DNA from: a bacterium
GTDB lineage: Bacteria > UBA8248
Length of the DNA stretch: 64,000 nucleotides
Assembly: GCA_022828125.1 (NCBI GenBank)
Contig: JAJEJD010000019.1
Coordinates: 266,875-330,874, forward strand
Reading direction: 5' to 3'
Shown: positions 24,032 to 32,788 of the stretch, piece after piece
Position numbering within the stretch: position 1 is the first letter of the stretch
Layout: each line of letters opens with the position of its first letter
Notes under the pieces: generated by a model
Databases searched by the model: none
What the model saw: the letters and a program-made list of their open reading frames with translations, nothing else
What the model was told of the DNA's origin: nothing
Program-made: the position numbers and the translations under genes

Positions 24032-25714
24032 TCAAGCGCCCGCGTGGCTCACCGCCGCCTCGCGCAACTCATCGGGAACGGGAGCCTTCTCGTGCGCCGG
24101 CGCTCCACCAGCTCCCAGCGACACGTGGATATTCGCCAGCCAGTTCTCATCGTCTCGCCCGGGATAGTCCGACCTCGTATGCGCCCCCCGGCTTTCCGCG
24201 CGCATGAGCATCGCTCCCAGCATCGCCTCGGCCGTCAGGCACATGAGCCTCGCCTGCGCATGTCGCGAGACGAGCGAACCTGCGGGCGTCATCGCCTCTA
24301 TCCTCTCTTTTTGAGCGGCGATTCTCTCGACTCCATCCTGTAAAGCTTCTGAAGCCCGCTCGATGCCTCCTGCGGAGAACATGACGTCCCGAATCTCTTT
24401 TTCGATTTCATCAAATTGCTCTTCACGCGCTTCGTCCGTGCCTCTTGCGCCCCCTTCATTCCTCTCGGGCGGCCCGCCCTCTCCCGTCACATGAGCGGCC
24501 GCCCGGCCCGCCCGGTCGCCCATGACGGCGCACACGGTGAGGCCCCCGCTCGCCAGGCGATTCGCCCCGTGCAGGCCGCCCCCGTTCTCACCGGCGGCGA
24601 AGAGGCCTTCCACGTCCGTCCTCCCGTTCGTATCAATGATGACGCCGCCCATGCAGGAGTGCGCTGCGGGAGCGATTTCTATCGGCTCTTTTCGCACGTC
24701 GACGCCCGCCGCCTCGAAATCATCGAGGATCTCGCCCATCACGTCTCTCAGCCCTTCATAGGACACCTTGGTCAAATCGAGATACAGGCCGCCGTTTTCG
24801 GTTCCGCGTCCCTCCACGATTTCGCGGTGCATCGCGCGGGAGAGAACGTCGCGCTTGGCGTGTTCCATGTCATCGGGCGCATAGCGGGCCATGAAGCGCT
24901 CGTTCAGGCTGTTCCGCAACCGCGTTTCAGGGAAGGAAAGCGCCATGCCGCCCGAGTTCCTGCCCCTGAGCTGCGGCGGATGGGCCATCGCCGTCGGCGT
25001 GAACTGCACGAACTCCATGTCCCGCAACCGCGCCCCGGCGTCGAGCGCCGCCCCGTAGCCGACGCCGGCGACGCCCGGCGCGTTCGTGGTGATGGGGTAC
25101 ATCCCCCCCAGGCCGCCCATCGCGAGAACAGTGGCGCGAGCGTGCACACGCACCAAAACTCCGCTTCCCTCTTCCTGAAAATCCGCTCCCACGACCCTTC
25201 CGCCGACATCGCGCAGCAAGCCGATAAAGGATAAATCCTCCAGGACGCGCGCTCCGCTCTGCGCGAGCCGGGCGCCGAGAATCATCATCATCCGGGGGCC
25301 GCCGCCCGGCACGCGCGCTCCCCGGGGATAGGTGTGGCCGGGGAGTTTCGTGGGCGTCATCCGGCCGTTTTTCTCCAGGAAGGGAACCACGTAATCACGC
25401 AGGCGCTCTATGGCCGCGCCCGATTCGGCGGCGACCGTTCGCACCAGCGCGGGGTCGGACATGAACCATCCGCTGCGGAAATTATCCGCCACCATGGTTT
25501 CCACGGAATCATCCGGCAGGGAGAAGCCATCCAGAATCGTGGCGAAAACGCCGCCCGCGCGCGCGGAATTGCCCGTCAGGCCGGCCTCGCCCTTCATGGC
25601 GATGCAGACGTCCGCCCCCTCCTCGCGCGCGGCCAGCGCGGCCAGCGTTCCGGCCAGCCCTCCGCCGACGACCAGCACGTCCGTTCGTATCTCTTCCACG
25701 ATTCCTCCGAACAT
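24032..25714 (-). CDS. FAD-dependent oxidoreductase of the fumarate reductase/aspartate oxidase flavoprotein family
   Basis: A 560-residue flavoprotein. FAD-binding motif VVGGGLAGTLAALAAREEGA near residues 15-34, NSARAGGVFATIL soon after (substrate/flavin side), TVLAMGGLGGMYPITTNAPG near 210, and AAHSCMGGVIIDTNGRTDVEGLFAAGENGGGLHGANRLASGG near 360-400, which is typical of L-aspartate oxidase and SdhA-type subunits. A C-terminal helical domain follows. No iron-sulfur subunit is adjacent, so it may act alone like NadB, but NadA and NadC are not here. The ATG at 25714 shares one base with the queC TGA (TGATG), implying coupled translation. Confidence 0.85.
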   Translation of the reverse strand: MFGGIVEEIRTDVLVVGGGLAGTLAALAAREEGADVCIAMKGEAGLTGNSARAGGVFATILDGFSLPDDSVETMVADNFRSGWFMSDPALVRTVAAESGAAIERLRDYVVPFLEKNGRMTPTKLPGHTYPRGARVPGGGPRMMMILGARLAQSGARVLEDLSFIGLLRDVGGRVVGADFQEEGSGVLVRVHARATVLAMGGLGGMYPITTNAPGVAGVGYGAALDAGARLRDMEFVQFTPTAMAHPPQLRGRNSGGMALSFPETRLRNSLNERFMARYAPDDMEHAKRDVLSRAMHREIVEGRGTENGGLYLDLTKVSYEGLRDVMGEILDDFEAAGVDVRKEPIEIAPAAHSCMGGVIIDTNGRTDVEGLFAAGENGGGLHGANRLASGGLTVCAVMGDRAGRAAAHVTGEGGPPERNEGGARGTDEAREEQFDEIEKEIRDVMFSAGGIERASEALQDGVERIAAQKERIEAMTPAGSLVSRHAQARLMCLTAEAMLGAMLMRAESRGAHTRSDYPGRDDENWLANIHVSLGAGGAPAHEKAPVPDELREAAVSHAGA

Positions 25715-26403
25715 CAAGCTGCGGGATAAGGCAGCGGGTCGCGCTCCCCAATTTCCTCAAAACCCTTGCGCCTCAGGATGCAGGCGTCGCACGTGCCGCA
25801 GGGCCGCTCCCCATCCAGCGGGTCGTAACAGGTGTGGGTGAGGGAAAAATCCACCCCCAGTTCCAGGCCCTTGCGCGCGATGTCGGACTTTCGCATCGCG
25901 CTCAAAGGCGTATGGATCTCGAGAGGCGCGCCTCCGACACCCGATTTCGTCGCCAGGCGCGCCATCTGCGCATAGGCGTCTATGTATTCCGGGCGGCAGT
26001 CGGGATAGCCAGAATAATCGAGCGCGTTCACCCCGATGAAGATGTCGTTAGCACCCTTCACCTCGGCCAGGGCGAGCGCATAGCTCAGAAAAATCGTGTT
26101 TCGAGCGGGCACATACGTTACCGGTATGCCTTCCCCGATGTCGTCGCGCTCTTTTGGCACTTCGATGTCGTCGGTGAGCGCGCTCCCGCCGATGGGGCGC
26201 ATGTCGATGGACAGGACGGTGTGGCCGGCCGCGCCGATTTGCTTCGCCACTTTCCGGGCGGCCTCCAGTTCGCAGCGGTGTCTTTGTCCATAGTCGAAAC
26301 TGAGCGCCTCGCAGGCGAATCCCTCACCCCTCGCGATGGCCAGAACGACGGCGGAGTCCATGCCGCCGCTCAGGAGGACGACCGCCACTTTTTTCCCGTC
26401 CAT
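25714..26403 (-). CDS. queC: 7-cyano-7-deazaguanine synthase QueC
   Basis: A 229-residue PP-loop ATPase. The nucleotide loop [17 protein letters not shown] is at residues 8-24. The C-terminal zinc site is [20 protein letters not shown] near 190-210. QueC converts 7-carboxy-7-deazaguanine plus ammonia to preQ0 in queuosine synthesis. No queD/E/F is in the window. Divergent from the hydrolase at 26524; the 120-bp space has no convincing preQ1 riboswitch. Confidence 0.95.
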   Translation of the reverse strand: MDGKKVAVVLLSGGMDSAVVLAIARGEGFACEALSFDYGQRHRCELEAARKVAKQIGAAGHTVLSIDMRPIGGSALTDDIEVPKERDDIGEGIPVTYVPARNTIFLSYALALAEVKGANDIFIGVNALDYSGYPDCRPEYIDAYAQMARLATKSGVGGAPLEIHTPLSAMRKSDIARKGLELGVDFSLTHTCYDPLDGERPCGTCDACILRRKGFEEIGERDPLPYPAA

Positions 26404-26523
26404 GCGCGAATTCCCGTCAATGAGCCGAGCGGATGAGCCGTTCTGCGAAAAACCGCATAATAGGGTATTCTAGCGGTTCGGCAAAGGCGAAAGGCGTATT
26501 TCTCTCAACCGGAGGAGCGGACA

Positions 26524-27324
26524 ATGCCGGTGGCGACGGTGAACGGCGTAAACCTCACATATACCGTGAATGGAGGCGGCGCGCCCCTGGTCGCGATGCA
26601 CGGATTCGCCAATTCCATCTATACCTGGGAGCCGGTGATGGATGCGCTCGCCGGGCGCTTTCAGGCCTTCGCGTACGACCACCGGGGCCACGGGGGGTCG
26701 AGCAAGCGCCAGGGACCCTTCGGGGTCGAGACTCTGGCCGGGGACCTGCTCGCGCTCTTGAACTTCTGGGGACTCGACAGGGTCCACCTCATGGGGCACA
26801 GCATGGGCGGGCGGACCGCCCTGTTATTCGCTCTCGAACACCCCGAGAGGGTCGACAGCCTGATGCTCGTCGCCTCGTCCGCCGCTGCGCCAGAAGGAGA
26901 AATGAAGGGACGATTCGAGTCCTTGCGAAAGTTAGCGCTCGATGAGGGAATCGAGGCGGCCCTTGCGAGCGAGGGGATGCGGGCGACGCTGCCCCGGGAA
27001 TACATCGACGGAGCGAGCGCGGAGGAGTTTCGGCGTCGGTTCCTCCAGAACACGCCAGAGGATTACGCCGCGGCGGTGGACGCCATCCTCGACACGCCGG
27101 ACATGAGGGAGCGCCTGGGGGAAATCCACGTCCCCACCTGGGTCTGCGTGGGCGAGGGAGACGCCGGGGCGATGGCATATGGGGAGATGTTCGAAGAACG
27201 AATCGCGAATTGCGTGAAAACGGTTATCCCCGCCTGCGGGCATTTTCCGATGCAGGATGCGCCCGAGGCCTTTTGCGCCGCGTTCGATGATTTCGTCGAG
27301 GCGGCGATAGATTCGGACTCATAA
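26524..27324 (+). CDS. Alpha/beta hydrolase
   Basis: A 266-residue alpha/beta-fold hydrolase. Oxyanion region AMHGFANS near residue 25, nucleophile elbow GHSMGG with Ser near residue 93, and a His in ACGHFPMQDAPEAF near the C-terminus. It resembles 3-oxoadipate enol-lactonase and ester hydrolases of aromatic degradation, but substrate is unknown. GGAGGAG is about 7 nt upstream. The PPOX gene follows after 11 bp. Confidence 0.9.
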   Translation: MPVATVNGVNLTYTVNGGGAPLVAMHGFANSIYTWEPVMDALAGRFQAFAYDHRGHGGSSKRQGPFGVETLAGDLLALLNFWGLDRVHLMGHSMGGRTALLFALEHPERVDSLMLVASSAAAPEGEMKGRFESLRKLALDEGIEAALASEGMRATLPREYIDGASAEEFRRRFLQNTPEDYAAAVDAILDTPDMRERLGEIHVPTWVCVGEGDAGAMAYGEMFEERIANCVKTVIPACGHFPMQDAPEAFCAAFDDFVEAAIDSDS

Positions 27325-27335
27325 GGAGATTTCCC

Positions 27336-27737
27336 ATGACGCACGACGAGGCGCTGGCCTTCCTGAACGAGCAGCACTACGGCGTCCTGAGCACCCTGCT
27401 CGAGGACGGCAGATCGCACCCCACGCCCATCGTGTTCGATTATCGCGACGGCGTCGCGGAGATCTCCATGACGTGGAACCGCGTAAAGGCCAGAAACCTC
27501 AAGCGCGACCCCAGGGCCACGCTTTGCGTGATGCCGCAGGAGAGCTTCTATCCCTATCTCTGCGCGGAAGGAGAGACCGAACTCGTCGAAGACCCCGACG
27601 GCGCGAAAAACCTCGACCTCTACCGGCGCATCACCGGAAAAGACCCCGACGACCTCGACGAATACCTGCAAGCGATGCAGAACGAGAAGCGCCTCGTGGC
27701 GAGGCTGAGAGTTACGCGGATGTATCCGGTTGGGTGA
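27336..27737 (+). CDS. PPOX-class split-barrel flavin/F420-type oxidoreductase
   Basis: A 133-residue split beta-barrel protein: FLNEQHYGVLSTLLEDGRSH at the start, then MTWNRVKARNLKRDPRATLCV, typical of the pyridoxamine-phosphate-oxidase-like F420-dependent class (Rv1155 type). It probably uses F420 or FMN to reduce a small molecule; which cofactor cannot be told. It follows the alpha/beta hydrolase by 11 bp. Its last ten codons and stop lie in the 33-bp sequence duplicated at 28743-28775, so it is the site where the next gene was inserted; the protein itself is intact. Confidence 0.87.
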   Translation: MTHDEALAFLNEQHYGVLSTLLEDGRSHPTPIVFDYRDGVAEISMTWNRVKARNLKRDPRATLCVMPQESFYPYLCAEGETELVEDPDGAKNLDLYRRITGKDPDDLDEYLQAMQNEKRLVARLRVTRMYPVG

Positions 27738-27738
27738 G
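27706..27738 (+). repeat. 33-bp direct repeat, left copy
   Basis: A perfect 33-bp match to 28743-28775, beginning TGAGAGTTACGCGGATGTAT. This copy is the native 3' end of the PPOX gene, including its stop. The two copies bracket 1,004 bp that contain only the lipoprotein hydrolase gene. Confidence 0.9.
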
Positions 27739-27761
27739 CGAAGCGAAAAGGAGAGAAGTGG

Positions 27762-28745
27762 ATGAGACACTCGCGACCGAGCACACAGGCTTCATTCCGT
27801 ATTATGGCCCGCTCAGCGATGGTCGTAGTCGCTTTGTCCATGCTTTCATTGTCAGGTTGTCAAGTCCGTGAGGCTCCAGAAAAACTTCGCGTCGAGCGCA
27901 ATTTCATGGTCAAGAAAACATCGGGTCGGCTCATCCCTCCCATCCCCCTTGGGAATCTCAGTGTTTCCGTGGGGCGATTGCCTGTTACGATCGATGATGA
28001 AAGACACGAACTCGAAACGCTTACCATCACACCTCCCGGTAAAGGACCGTTTCCACTCGCGGTAATCTCACACGGGAACTCGCGCAACCAGAGGCGAGTC
28101 AAACTCATCAGGTACCAGACAATTGCGGAGGATTTCGCGGAGCGTGGTTACAAGTCGGTCGTCTTTGCTCGACGTGGGGCGGCATCCTCCACAGGAAACT
28201 ATATGGATCATATTGGGGGCTGTTGGCATGAAGGTGCTGGAAGAACCACTGCACAGGACTACACGGCCGTCATCAACGTACTCGTAAAACGACCGGATGT
28301 CGATGCTTCAATCGTGATCGCCGCCGGACAATCAGGAGGAGGGTTTGGGGTGCTGGCACTCGCGTCGCGGCCACCTGCCGGACTCGTCGGTGTAGTCAAT
28401 TTCTCGGGCGGACGTGGTGGAAACAACTTAAATGAGCGTTACAATTGTTTCGAGGATGGGCTCGTCAGCGCTTTTGCGGAGTTTGGCAAGGCAGCGCGTA
28501 TCCCGTCACTTTGGCTCTATTCGACAGCCGACCACTATTTTTGGCCCGAATTGGTCAAGCGGGGTTTTACCGCCTATGCCAAAGGAGGTGCGCCGGTACG
28601 TCTGGAATGGTTCGGGCCACTTTTGTACGCCGATGATGGGCACAGACTATACAGAGGCGAAGGGCAGTATCTCTGGAGCCCGCGCATCAGTGATTTTCTG
28701 AAAGACATTGGCGCACCGACCTGGAAAACCAGTAGTGGTGGTTGA
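27762..28745 (+). CDS. Predicted lipoprotein alpha/beta hydrolase (dienelactone hydrolase-like), inserted gene
   Basis: A 327-residue protein with a lipoprotein signal (hydrophobic AMVVVALSMLSLSGC, lipobox LSGC near residue 33), so probably anchored in a membrane facing the periplasm. The hydrolase domain has AVISHGNSRNQ, a nucleophile elbow AAGQSGGGFG near residue 190, an acid around LWLYSTADHYFW and His in YADDGHRLYRG. It resembles predicted dienelactone hydrolases. AAGGAGAG upstream supports ATG 27762. The DNA is visibly less GC-rich and uses more A/T-ending codons than neighbours, and the gene lies between 33-bp direct repeats; its last codons touch the right repeat. This indicates recent acquisition. 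Confidence 0.82.
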   Translation: MRHSRPSTQASFRIMARSAMVVVALSMLSLSGCQVREAPEKLRVERNFMVKKTSGRLIPPIPLGNLSVSVGRLPVTIDDERHELETLTITPPGKGPFPLAVISHGNSRNQRRVKLIRYQTIAEDFAERGYKSVVFARRGAASSTGNYMDHIGGCWHEGAGRTTAQDYTAVINVLVKRPDVDASIVIAAGQSGGGFGVLALASRPPAGLVGVVNFSGGRGGNNLNERYNCFEDGLVSAFAEFGKAARIPSLWLYSTADHYFWPELVKRGFTAYAKGGAPVRLEWFGPLLYADDGHRLYRGEGQYLWSPRISDFLKDIGAPTWKTSSGG

Positions 28746-28775
28746 GAGTTACGCGGATGTATCCGGTTGGGTGAG
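28743..28775 (+). repeat. 33-bp direct repeat, right copy
   Basis: An exact copy of the PPOX gene 3' end (27706-27738), here without the rest of the gene. The extended -10 promoter of the next gene begins 15 bp later. The arrangement is what insertion with duplication of the target, or recombination at an attachment-like site, would leave. Confidence 0.9.
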
Positions 28776-28789
28776 TTAGCCCCTGCTCA

Positions 28790-28798
28790 TGCTATAAT
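28790..28798 (+). promoter_or_regulatory. Extended -10 promoter for the YdhR-like pair
   Basis: TGC directly followed by a perfect TATAAT (28793-28798). A -35 is weak (TTGGGT at 28767-28772 with a 20-bp spacer). The start codon at 28833 is 35 bp downstream with GGAGG at 28821-28825. Confidence 0.65.
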
Positions 28799-28832
28799 TC
28801 GGGGTAAACCCTTTACTCAAGGAGGACCTTTC

Positions 28833-29147
28833 ATGGCCGTTACCGCAGTTGTCAATTTCGCGCTTCCCGAGGGAAAAACCGAGGAGGAGCTGGTTGCCGG
28901 TTTCGAGAGTTCGACGGCTCTCTACCGCGACGTGCCTGGCCTCTTGCGCAAATACTATCTGCTGTCCGAAGACCGGCGGACCGGGGGCGGCGTCTACATC
29001 TTCGAGACGCGCGCCGACGCCGAGCGTGTCCACGACGAGGTGTGGCGCGCCAGGCTGCGCGAGCGCATGGGGGTCGAGCCCGACGTCCGCTACTTCGACT
29101 CGCCCGTCATCGTCGACAACGAAGCCAGGGCCGCTTCCACCGCATAA
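28833..29147 (+). CDS. YdhR-like putative monooxygenase, copy 1
   Basis: A 104-residue protein resembling the YdhR family of dimeric ferredoxin-like alpha/beta-barrel proteins, proposed to be small monooxygenases. Segments: VVNFALPEGKTEEEL, YRDVPGLLRKYYLLSEDRRT, GGVYIFETRADAERVHDEVW and YFDSPVIVDNEA. The ATG at 28833 is supported by GGAGG at 28821. An in-tandem paralogue follows 12 bp later. Confidence 0.8.
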   Translation: MAVTAVVNFALPEGKTEEELVAGFESSTALYRDVPGLLRKYYLLSEDRRTGGGVYIFETRADAERVHDEVWRARLRERMGVEPDVRYFDSPVIVDNEARAASTA

Positions 29148-29159
29148 GGAGAACGCTTC

Positions 29160-29477
29160 ATGGCCGTTACCGCAATCGTCCGCTTCGAGCTTCCCGAGGG
29201 CAAGACCCACGAGGAGATGGCCGCGGCCTTCGAGCACTCGGCCCCTCTCTACCGCGACGTGCCGGGGCTGGTGCGCAAGTACTATCTGGTGTCGGACGAC
29301 GTGCGCACCGGAGGCGGGGTCTATCTCTTCGAGTCGCGCGAAGACGCCGAGCGGCTCTACGACGACGCCTGGCGCGCCGGACTGCGCGAGCGCCTGGGAG
29401 TCGAACCCACGGTCGAGTACTTCACCTCGCCCGTCATCGTGGATAACGAAGCCGGAGCCATCTCTACGGCATCCTAG
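29160..29477 (+). CDS. YdhR-like putative monooxygenase, copy 2
   Basis: A 105-residue paralogue of the preceding protein, about two thirds identical by eye and collinear throughout (IVRFELPEGKTHEEM, YRDVPGLVRKYYLVSDDVRT, GGVYLFESREDAERLYDDAW, YFTSPVIVDNEAG). AAGGAG precedes the ATG. The copies diverge mostly at surface-type positions, so both appear functional; they may form a heterodimer. After the stop, GGACAGGC (29505-29512) pairs with GCCTGTCC (29519-29526), a possible terminator without a T-run. Confidence 0.8.
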   Translation: MAVTAIVRFELPEGKTHEEMAAAFEHSAPLYRDVPGLVRKYYLVSDDVRTGGGVYLFESREDAERLYDDAWRAGLRERLGVEPTVEYFTSPVIVDNEAGAISTAS

Positions 29478-29670
29478 CGCCATCAGGACAGGCACGGAGG
29501 CCTCGGACAGGCACAGGGGCCTGTCCGCTAGGGGATCATCACGCCGCCGACCGGACGCATAGCGGGCTTCTTAGGCAGCCTCCCTTTGGGAGTGTCGATG
29601 AGGCGGAGAGAAGGCGTTCGCTCGCTCATGTTCCACCTTGTGGAATGACCGCAAAAAGCCGGGAGGTCGT

Positions 29671-30282
29671 ATGTTCGGGGCCAACGCGCTGACGCTCTAC
29701 CTCGTCTTCCTGGTGTTCGCCGTGGGCGGTAAAATCGCGCTTCACTACCTGGCCACCGGAGACCTCGGCATCCGGGCGGTGAAGCGGACCTCTCCGAGAA
29801 TCGCCACCTATACGAGCATCCTTCTGCTCGTGTCATTCGCAGCTACGCTCCTTGTCTCCCTGCTCGACGCCGCCGGAGAGCTTCGTCCGCAAATCGACCC
29901 CGGCGAGCCGGGGAGATCACTCGGCGCGGCCATTTCGCTTGCCGGAATCACGATCATGGTTATCGCGCAATACCAGATGGGAACCGCATGGCGATTCGGC
30001 GTCGACCAGGCCGAGAAAACCGACTTGGTGACGGGTGGCCTCTACGCTCTCGTCAGGAACCCGATCTACAGCGGCGTGTTCCTGTTCTGCGCCGGCATGC
30101 TGGTGTTGTTCCCGCACATATACATGCTGATTTACCTCGCCACGGCCTGGATGGGCATCGAGTTGCAGGTGCGCCACGTCGAGGAGCCGCACCTTCGGAA
30201 CCTTCACGGCGCCGATTATGAGAAATACGCCGAGCAGACGGGTCGCTATCTCCCGAGTCTTATTCGCATATCCGGGCGATAG
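29671..30282 (+). CDS. Isoprenylcysteine carboxyl methyltransferase (ICMT) family membrane protein
   Basis: A 203-residue integral membrane protein with about five hydrophobic segments (LTLYLVFLVFAVGGKIAL; YTSILLLVSFAATLLVSL; AAISLAGITIMVIA; VFLFCAGMLVLFP; IYMLIYLATAWMGI). The ICMT/PEMT signature is GLYALVRNPIYSGVF near residue 128 and EEPHLRNLHGADYEKY near 175. It would methylate a small or lipid substrate with SAM; bacterial targets are mostly unknown. GGGAGG upstream supports ATG 29671. It is followed at once by a MITE-like repeat. Confidence 0.88.
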   Translation: MFGANALTLYLVFLVFAVGGKIALHYLATGDLGIRAVKRTSPRIATYTSILLLVSFAATLLVSLLDAAGELRPQIDPGEPGRSLGAAISLAGITIMVIAQYQMGTAWRFGVDQAEKTDLVTGGLYALVRNPIYSGVFLFCAGMLVLFPHIYMLIYLATAWMGIELQVRHVEEPHLRNLHGADYEKYAEQTGRYLPSLIRISGR

Positions 30283-30578
30283 GGGGTTGTTGAAAAAGCC
30301 CTTGAGAGGGGAACGGCAACCCTCTGAAAGGGAAACTTCATAAAGGCAACCCCCCCTACCCCCCCTTGTCAGGGGGGCAAGAAAAATCAAAACCCCTCCA
30401 CAGCGGCGGACGTTGCCTTTTTTTACCCCCCTTGCAGGGGGCGCGTCGCCTTTTTTTACCCCCCTGACAAGGGGGGGTAGGGGGGGTTGGTTTTCAAAGA
30501 GGGAGGTGGAGGGTTCGCGCGAAATCGGCCTTCCCTCTAAAGGCAATGTCCCCCGACGGGGACTTTTTCAACAACCCC
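30283..30578. repeat. MITE-like repeat, copy B2
   Basis: A complete copy. Left end GGGGTTGTTGAAAAAGCC (30283-30300); right end GACTTTTTCAACAACCCC to 30578, an inverted match. Inside, CCCCCCCTACCCCCCCTTGT is mirrored by ACAAGGGGGGGTAGGGGGGG, flanking two TTTTTTACCCCCC-type arms. No open frame of interest. Confidence 0.8.
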
Positions 30579-30591
30579 GATAGATATCGAT

Positions 30592-31407
30592 TCAACCCAC
30601 GAGCGCTTCGAGGCGCGCGCGGATTTCGGGCGGGAGCATGCCCCCGCCGGACGCAGCCGCATTCTCGCTCATGCGGCCCGCCCTGCCGGTGGCGGGAATG
30701 ACGCTGGAGACCCTCTCGTCCGCAAGAAGATATTTCAGGAGCGCCTGCCCCGGTGTTCCTGAATGATGGGCTTTCAGTTCCGGCATCCGGGCGATCCTGC
30801 CTCCGGGACCGAGCAGGCCGCTCTTCAAGTGACTGAAAGGCCGCATGACGATCACGCCCAGATTCATCCGCTGCGCCAGGGGCAGCACCTCCTCGCGGCA
30901 CTGCACCTCGCCCAGATAGTAGGGTATCTGGATGGCGTCGTACGCGCCCGTCCTCATGGCTTCGATGAGTTCGGGGTAATTGCCGGGCCTTCTGTCGGTG
31001 ATTCCCAGATAGCGGATTTTGCCCTCTCGCTGATACGCCTGCATCACGGGCGTCACCTCGCGCCAGCCCGCCATGTTGTGAACCTGCAGGAGGTCTATCA
31101 CGTCCGTACGAAGCCGCCTGAAGGAGCGCTCGATGCTCGCGCGGGCCGCCGATGCGCTCGACTCCCACACCTTGGTCGCCAGGACGATCTTCTCCCTGGC
31201 GCCTTCCAGAGCTTCTCCGAGCACCCGCTCGGATTCCCCGTAAATGGGCGCGGTGTCGAAAAAATTGATCCCGCAATCCAGGCACTCCCGGACAATCTCG
31301 ACGCACCGGGCGGGTTCGCTGCTCGCCATGTGCATGAAGTTATGCGAAGTGCCGAGGCCGATTTCGCTTACTTTAAGGCCCGTCCTGCCCAGAATGCGGT
31401 AGCTCAT
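30592..31407 (-). CDS. Aldo/keto reductase
   Basis: A 271-residue NADPH-dependent reductase. SYRILGRTGLKVSEIGLGT at the start, catalytic Tyr in FDTAPIYGESERVLG, Lys in LATKVWE and His in LLQVHNMAGW. It is of the bacterial Tas/YdhF-like AKR type, reducing an aldehyde or ketone. I chose ATG 31407, with GGAG about 5 nt upstream; an ATG at 31419 would add four residues. Monocistronic. Confidence 0.92.
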   Translation of the reverse strand: MSYRILGRTGLKVSEIGLGTSHNFMHMASSEPARCVEIVRECLDCGINFFDTAPIYGESERVLGEALEGAREKIVLATKVWESSASAARASIERSFRRLRTDVIDLLQVHNMAGWREVTPVMQAYQREGKIRYLGITDRRPGNYPELIEAMRTGAYDAIQIPYYLGEVQCREEVLPLAQRMNLGVIVMRPFSHLKSGLLGPGGRIARMPELKAHHSGTPGQALLKYLLADERVSSVIPATGRAGRMSENAAASGGGMLPPEIRARLEALVG

Positions 31408-31482
31408 GTCTCTCCTCATCGATGTATTTTCAAACCATCTACCTATGGCAACGCATACGATAGATGCCTCGAAACGAATGTT

Positions 31483-32754
31483 TCATTTCCGCGTTGCTCC
31501 CCACAAGCAACTCACCGGCAATGCATATCGACGTTCGCCGAAACCCAGCTTCTCTTCACCGAAATAGAAAACGATTGAAGTCACTTTCCGGGTATTTCCC
31601 GGACCTTCGCCGGCGAACCATTCCAAATGCCTGAAATCTTGACGGCTCACCGAGGAGGACGCTTTTACCTCAATGGCCGCCACATCGTTTGCGCTCTCCG
31701 CAAGAATATCGATCTCCCGCCCCCGTTGGTCGCGCCAGTGATAGAAACGAAAACCGTTATTCTGGTAAGGCGCGGAACGCAAGAGTTCAGAAACAACAAA
31801 GCTCTCGAGCAATCCACCAAGTGCTTTGGGGTCGGCATCGGGATCGAATGATCGTGGCGTCAAGTTGCGTAGCGCCGCCGCTATCCCTGTATCGGCGAAA
31901 TGATGCTTTGCGTTCTTAATCTCGCGGCGGGCTTCTCCGGATGTCCAAGCACCCAGTTTGATGACCAGCGAAAGCCGTATCAGCACATCAAGGTACTGTT
32001 CGATAGTATTCCGTTGCACACCGATAAGTTTGCAAAGCAACGAGATGTTGAGTTCGGAACCTGTACGAATGGCCAATTGATCAAGCAAACGCCGCAGGGC
32101 GTCGCTTTTTCGGATACGGACGATATCGGAAACATCGCGATCCACCACCGTATCAACGTAATCGCGATAGACCTTCTGCCGCCTCCTGTTATCGAGATCC
32201 CGGATCCCGGGAAACCCCCCTCTCAGGGCGAGATCGATATAATCCGCCCTCGTTGCAGTTTCCGGCGCCGGCAGATCGTTCAGGTTCGGTGATTTGGAGA
32301 TCGCCCAATCGAGTATCTTTGACGGGCCACGCGACATCGTTTCGGCCACGGTCATCGGCCACAACTCCAACGTCAACATGCGGCCGGCAAGCGAGTCGGC
32401 CACATGCAGCGTTGTGAAAATGTTAGAGGAACCCGTGAGAACAAACTGCCCCTTTTGATTGCCGAGATCGACAATCCTCTTGATCGCCAGCGACAGCTTC
32501 CCGGAGCGTTGAGCTTCGTCGATTACCAGTGGCCCATCTTTCAGTTCACCGATGAGCCGCTGCAACTGCCCCCAAGGGTCGTCTTCGATTGCTTCCAACA
32601 ACGCATCATCGTCGAGCGAGATGAATCTTCCATTCTGGAGAATGTCCCGAACGAGCGTCGTTTTGCCCACCTGACGAGCCCCCACGATGTTGATCACACG
32701 TGAATAGCTCAGCGCGTCCAGCAATTCGGCGCTCAGGTGGCGTGGCAGGATCAT
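31483..32754 (-). CDS. AAA-type ATPase with DUF4143 domain
   Basis: About 423 residues. An AAA domain (Walker A NIVGARQVGKTTLVRDIL near residue 22; Walker B LVIDEAQRSGKL near 80) with sensor-like TGSSNIFT, then the C-terminal DUF4143 domain (SLLCKLIGVQRNTIEQYLDVL; a nuclease-like VDILAESANDVAAIEVKAS near 365). Such proteins are common in many bacteria; function is uncertain, with nuclease-like DUF4143 suggesting defence or mobile functions. GAGG precedes ATG 32754; ATGs at 32769 and 32778 are alternatives. GC is lower than neighbours, suggesting transfer. Five 23-bp repeats with promoters lie just upstream. Confidence 0.85.
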   Translation of the reverse strand: MILPRHLSAELLDALSYSRVINIVGARQVGKTTLVRDILQNGRFISLDDDALLEAIEDDPWGQLQRLIGELKDGPLVIDEAQRSGKLSLAIKRIVDLGNQKGQFVLTGSSNIFTTLHVADSLAGRMLTLELWPMTVAETMSRGPSKILDWAISKSPNLNDLPAPETATRADYIDLALRGGFPGIRDLDNRRRQKVYRDYVDTVVDRDVSDIVRIRKSDALRRLLDQLAIRTGSELNISLLCKLIGVQRNTIEQYLDVLIRLSLVIKLGAWTSGEARREIKNAKHHFADTGIAAALRNLTPRSFDPDADPKALGGLLESFVVSELLRSAPYQNNGFRFYHWRDQRGREIDILAESANDVAAIEVKASSSVSRQDFRHLEWFAGEGPGNTRKVTSIVFYFGEEKLGFGERRYALPVSCLWGATRK

Positions 32755-32788
32755 TCTATCCTCATGCATTTCATGCATCTACGAAACT

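Noticed and set aside
22707-24167. 486-codon open frame on the plus strand
   Set aside because: Antisense shadow of the acyl-CoA dehydrogenase gene.
26404-26523. Possible preQ1 riboswitch beside queC (TTCTAGC present)
   Set aside because: The A-rich tail and pseudoknot partner of preQ1-I are missing, and the motif lies in the divergent direction.
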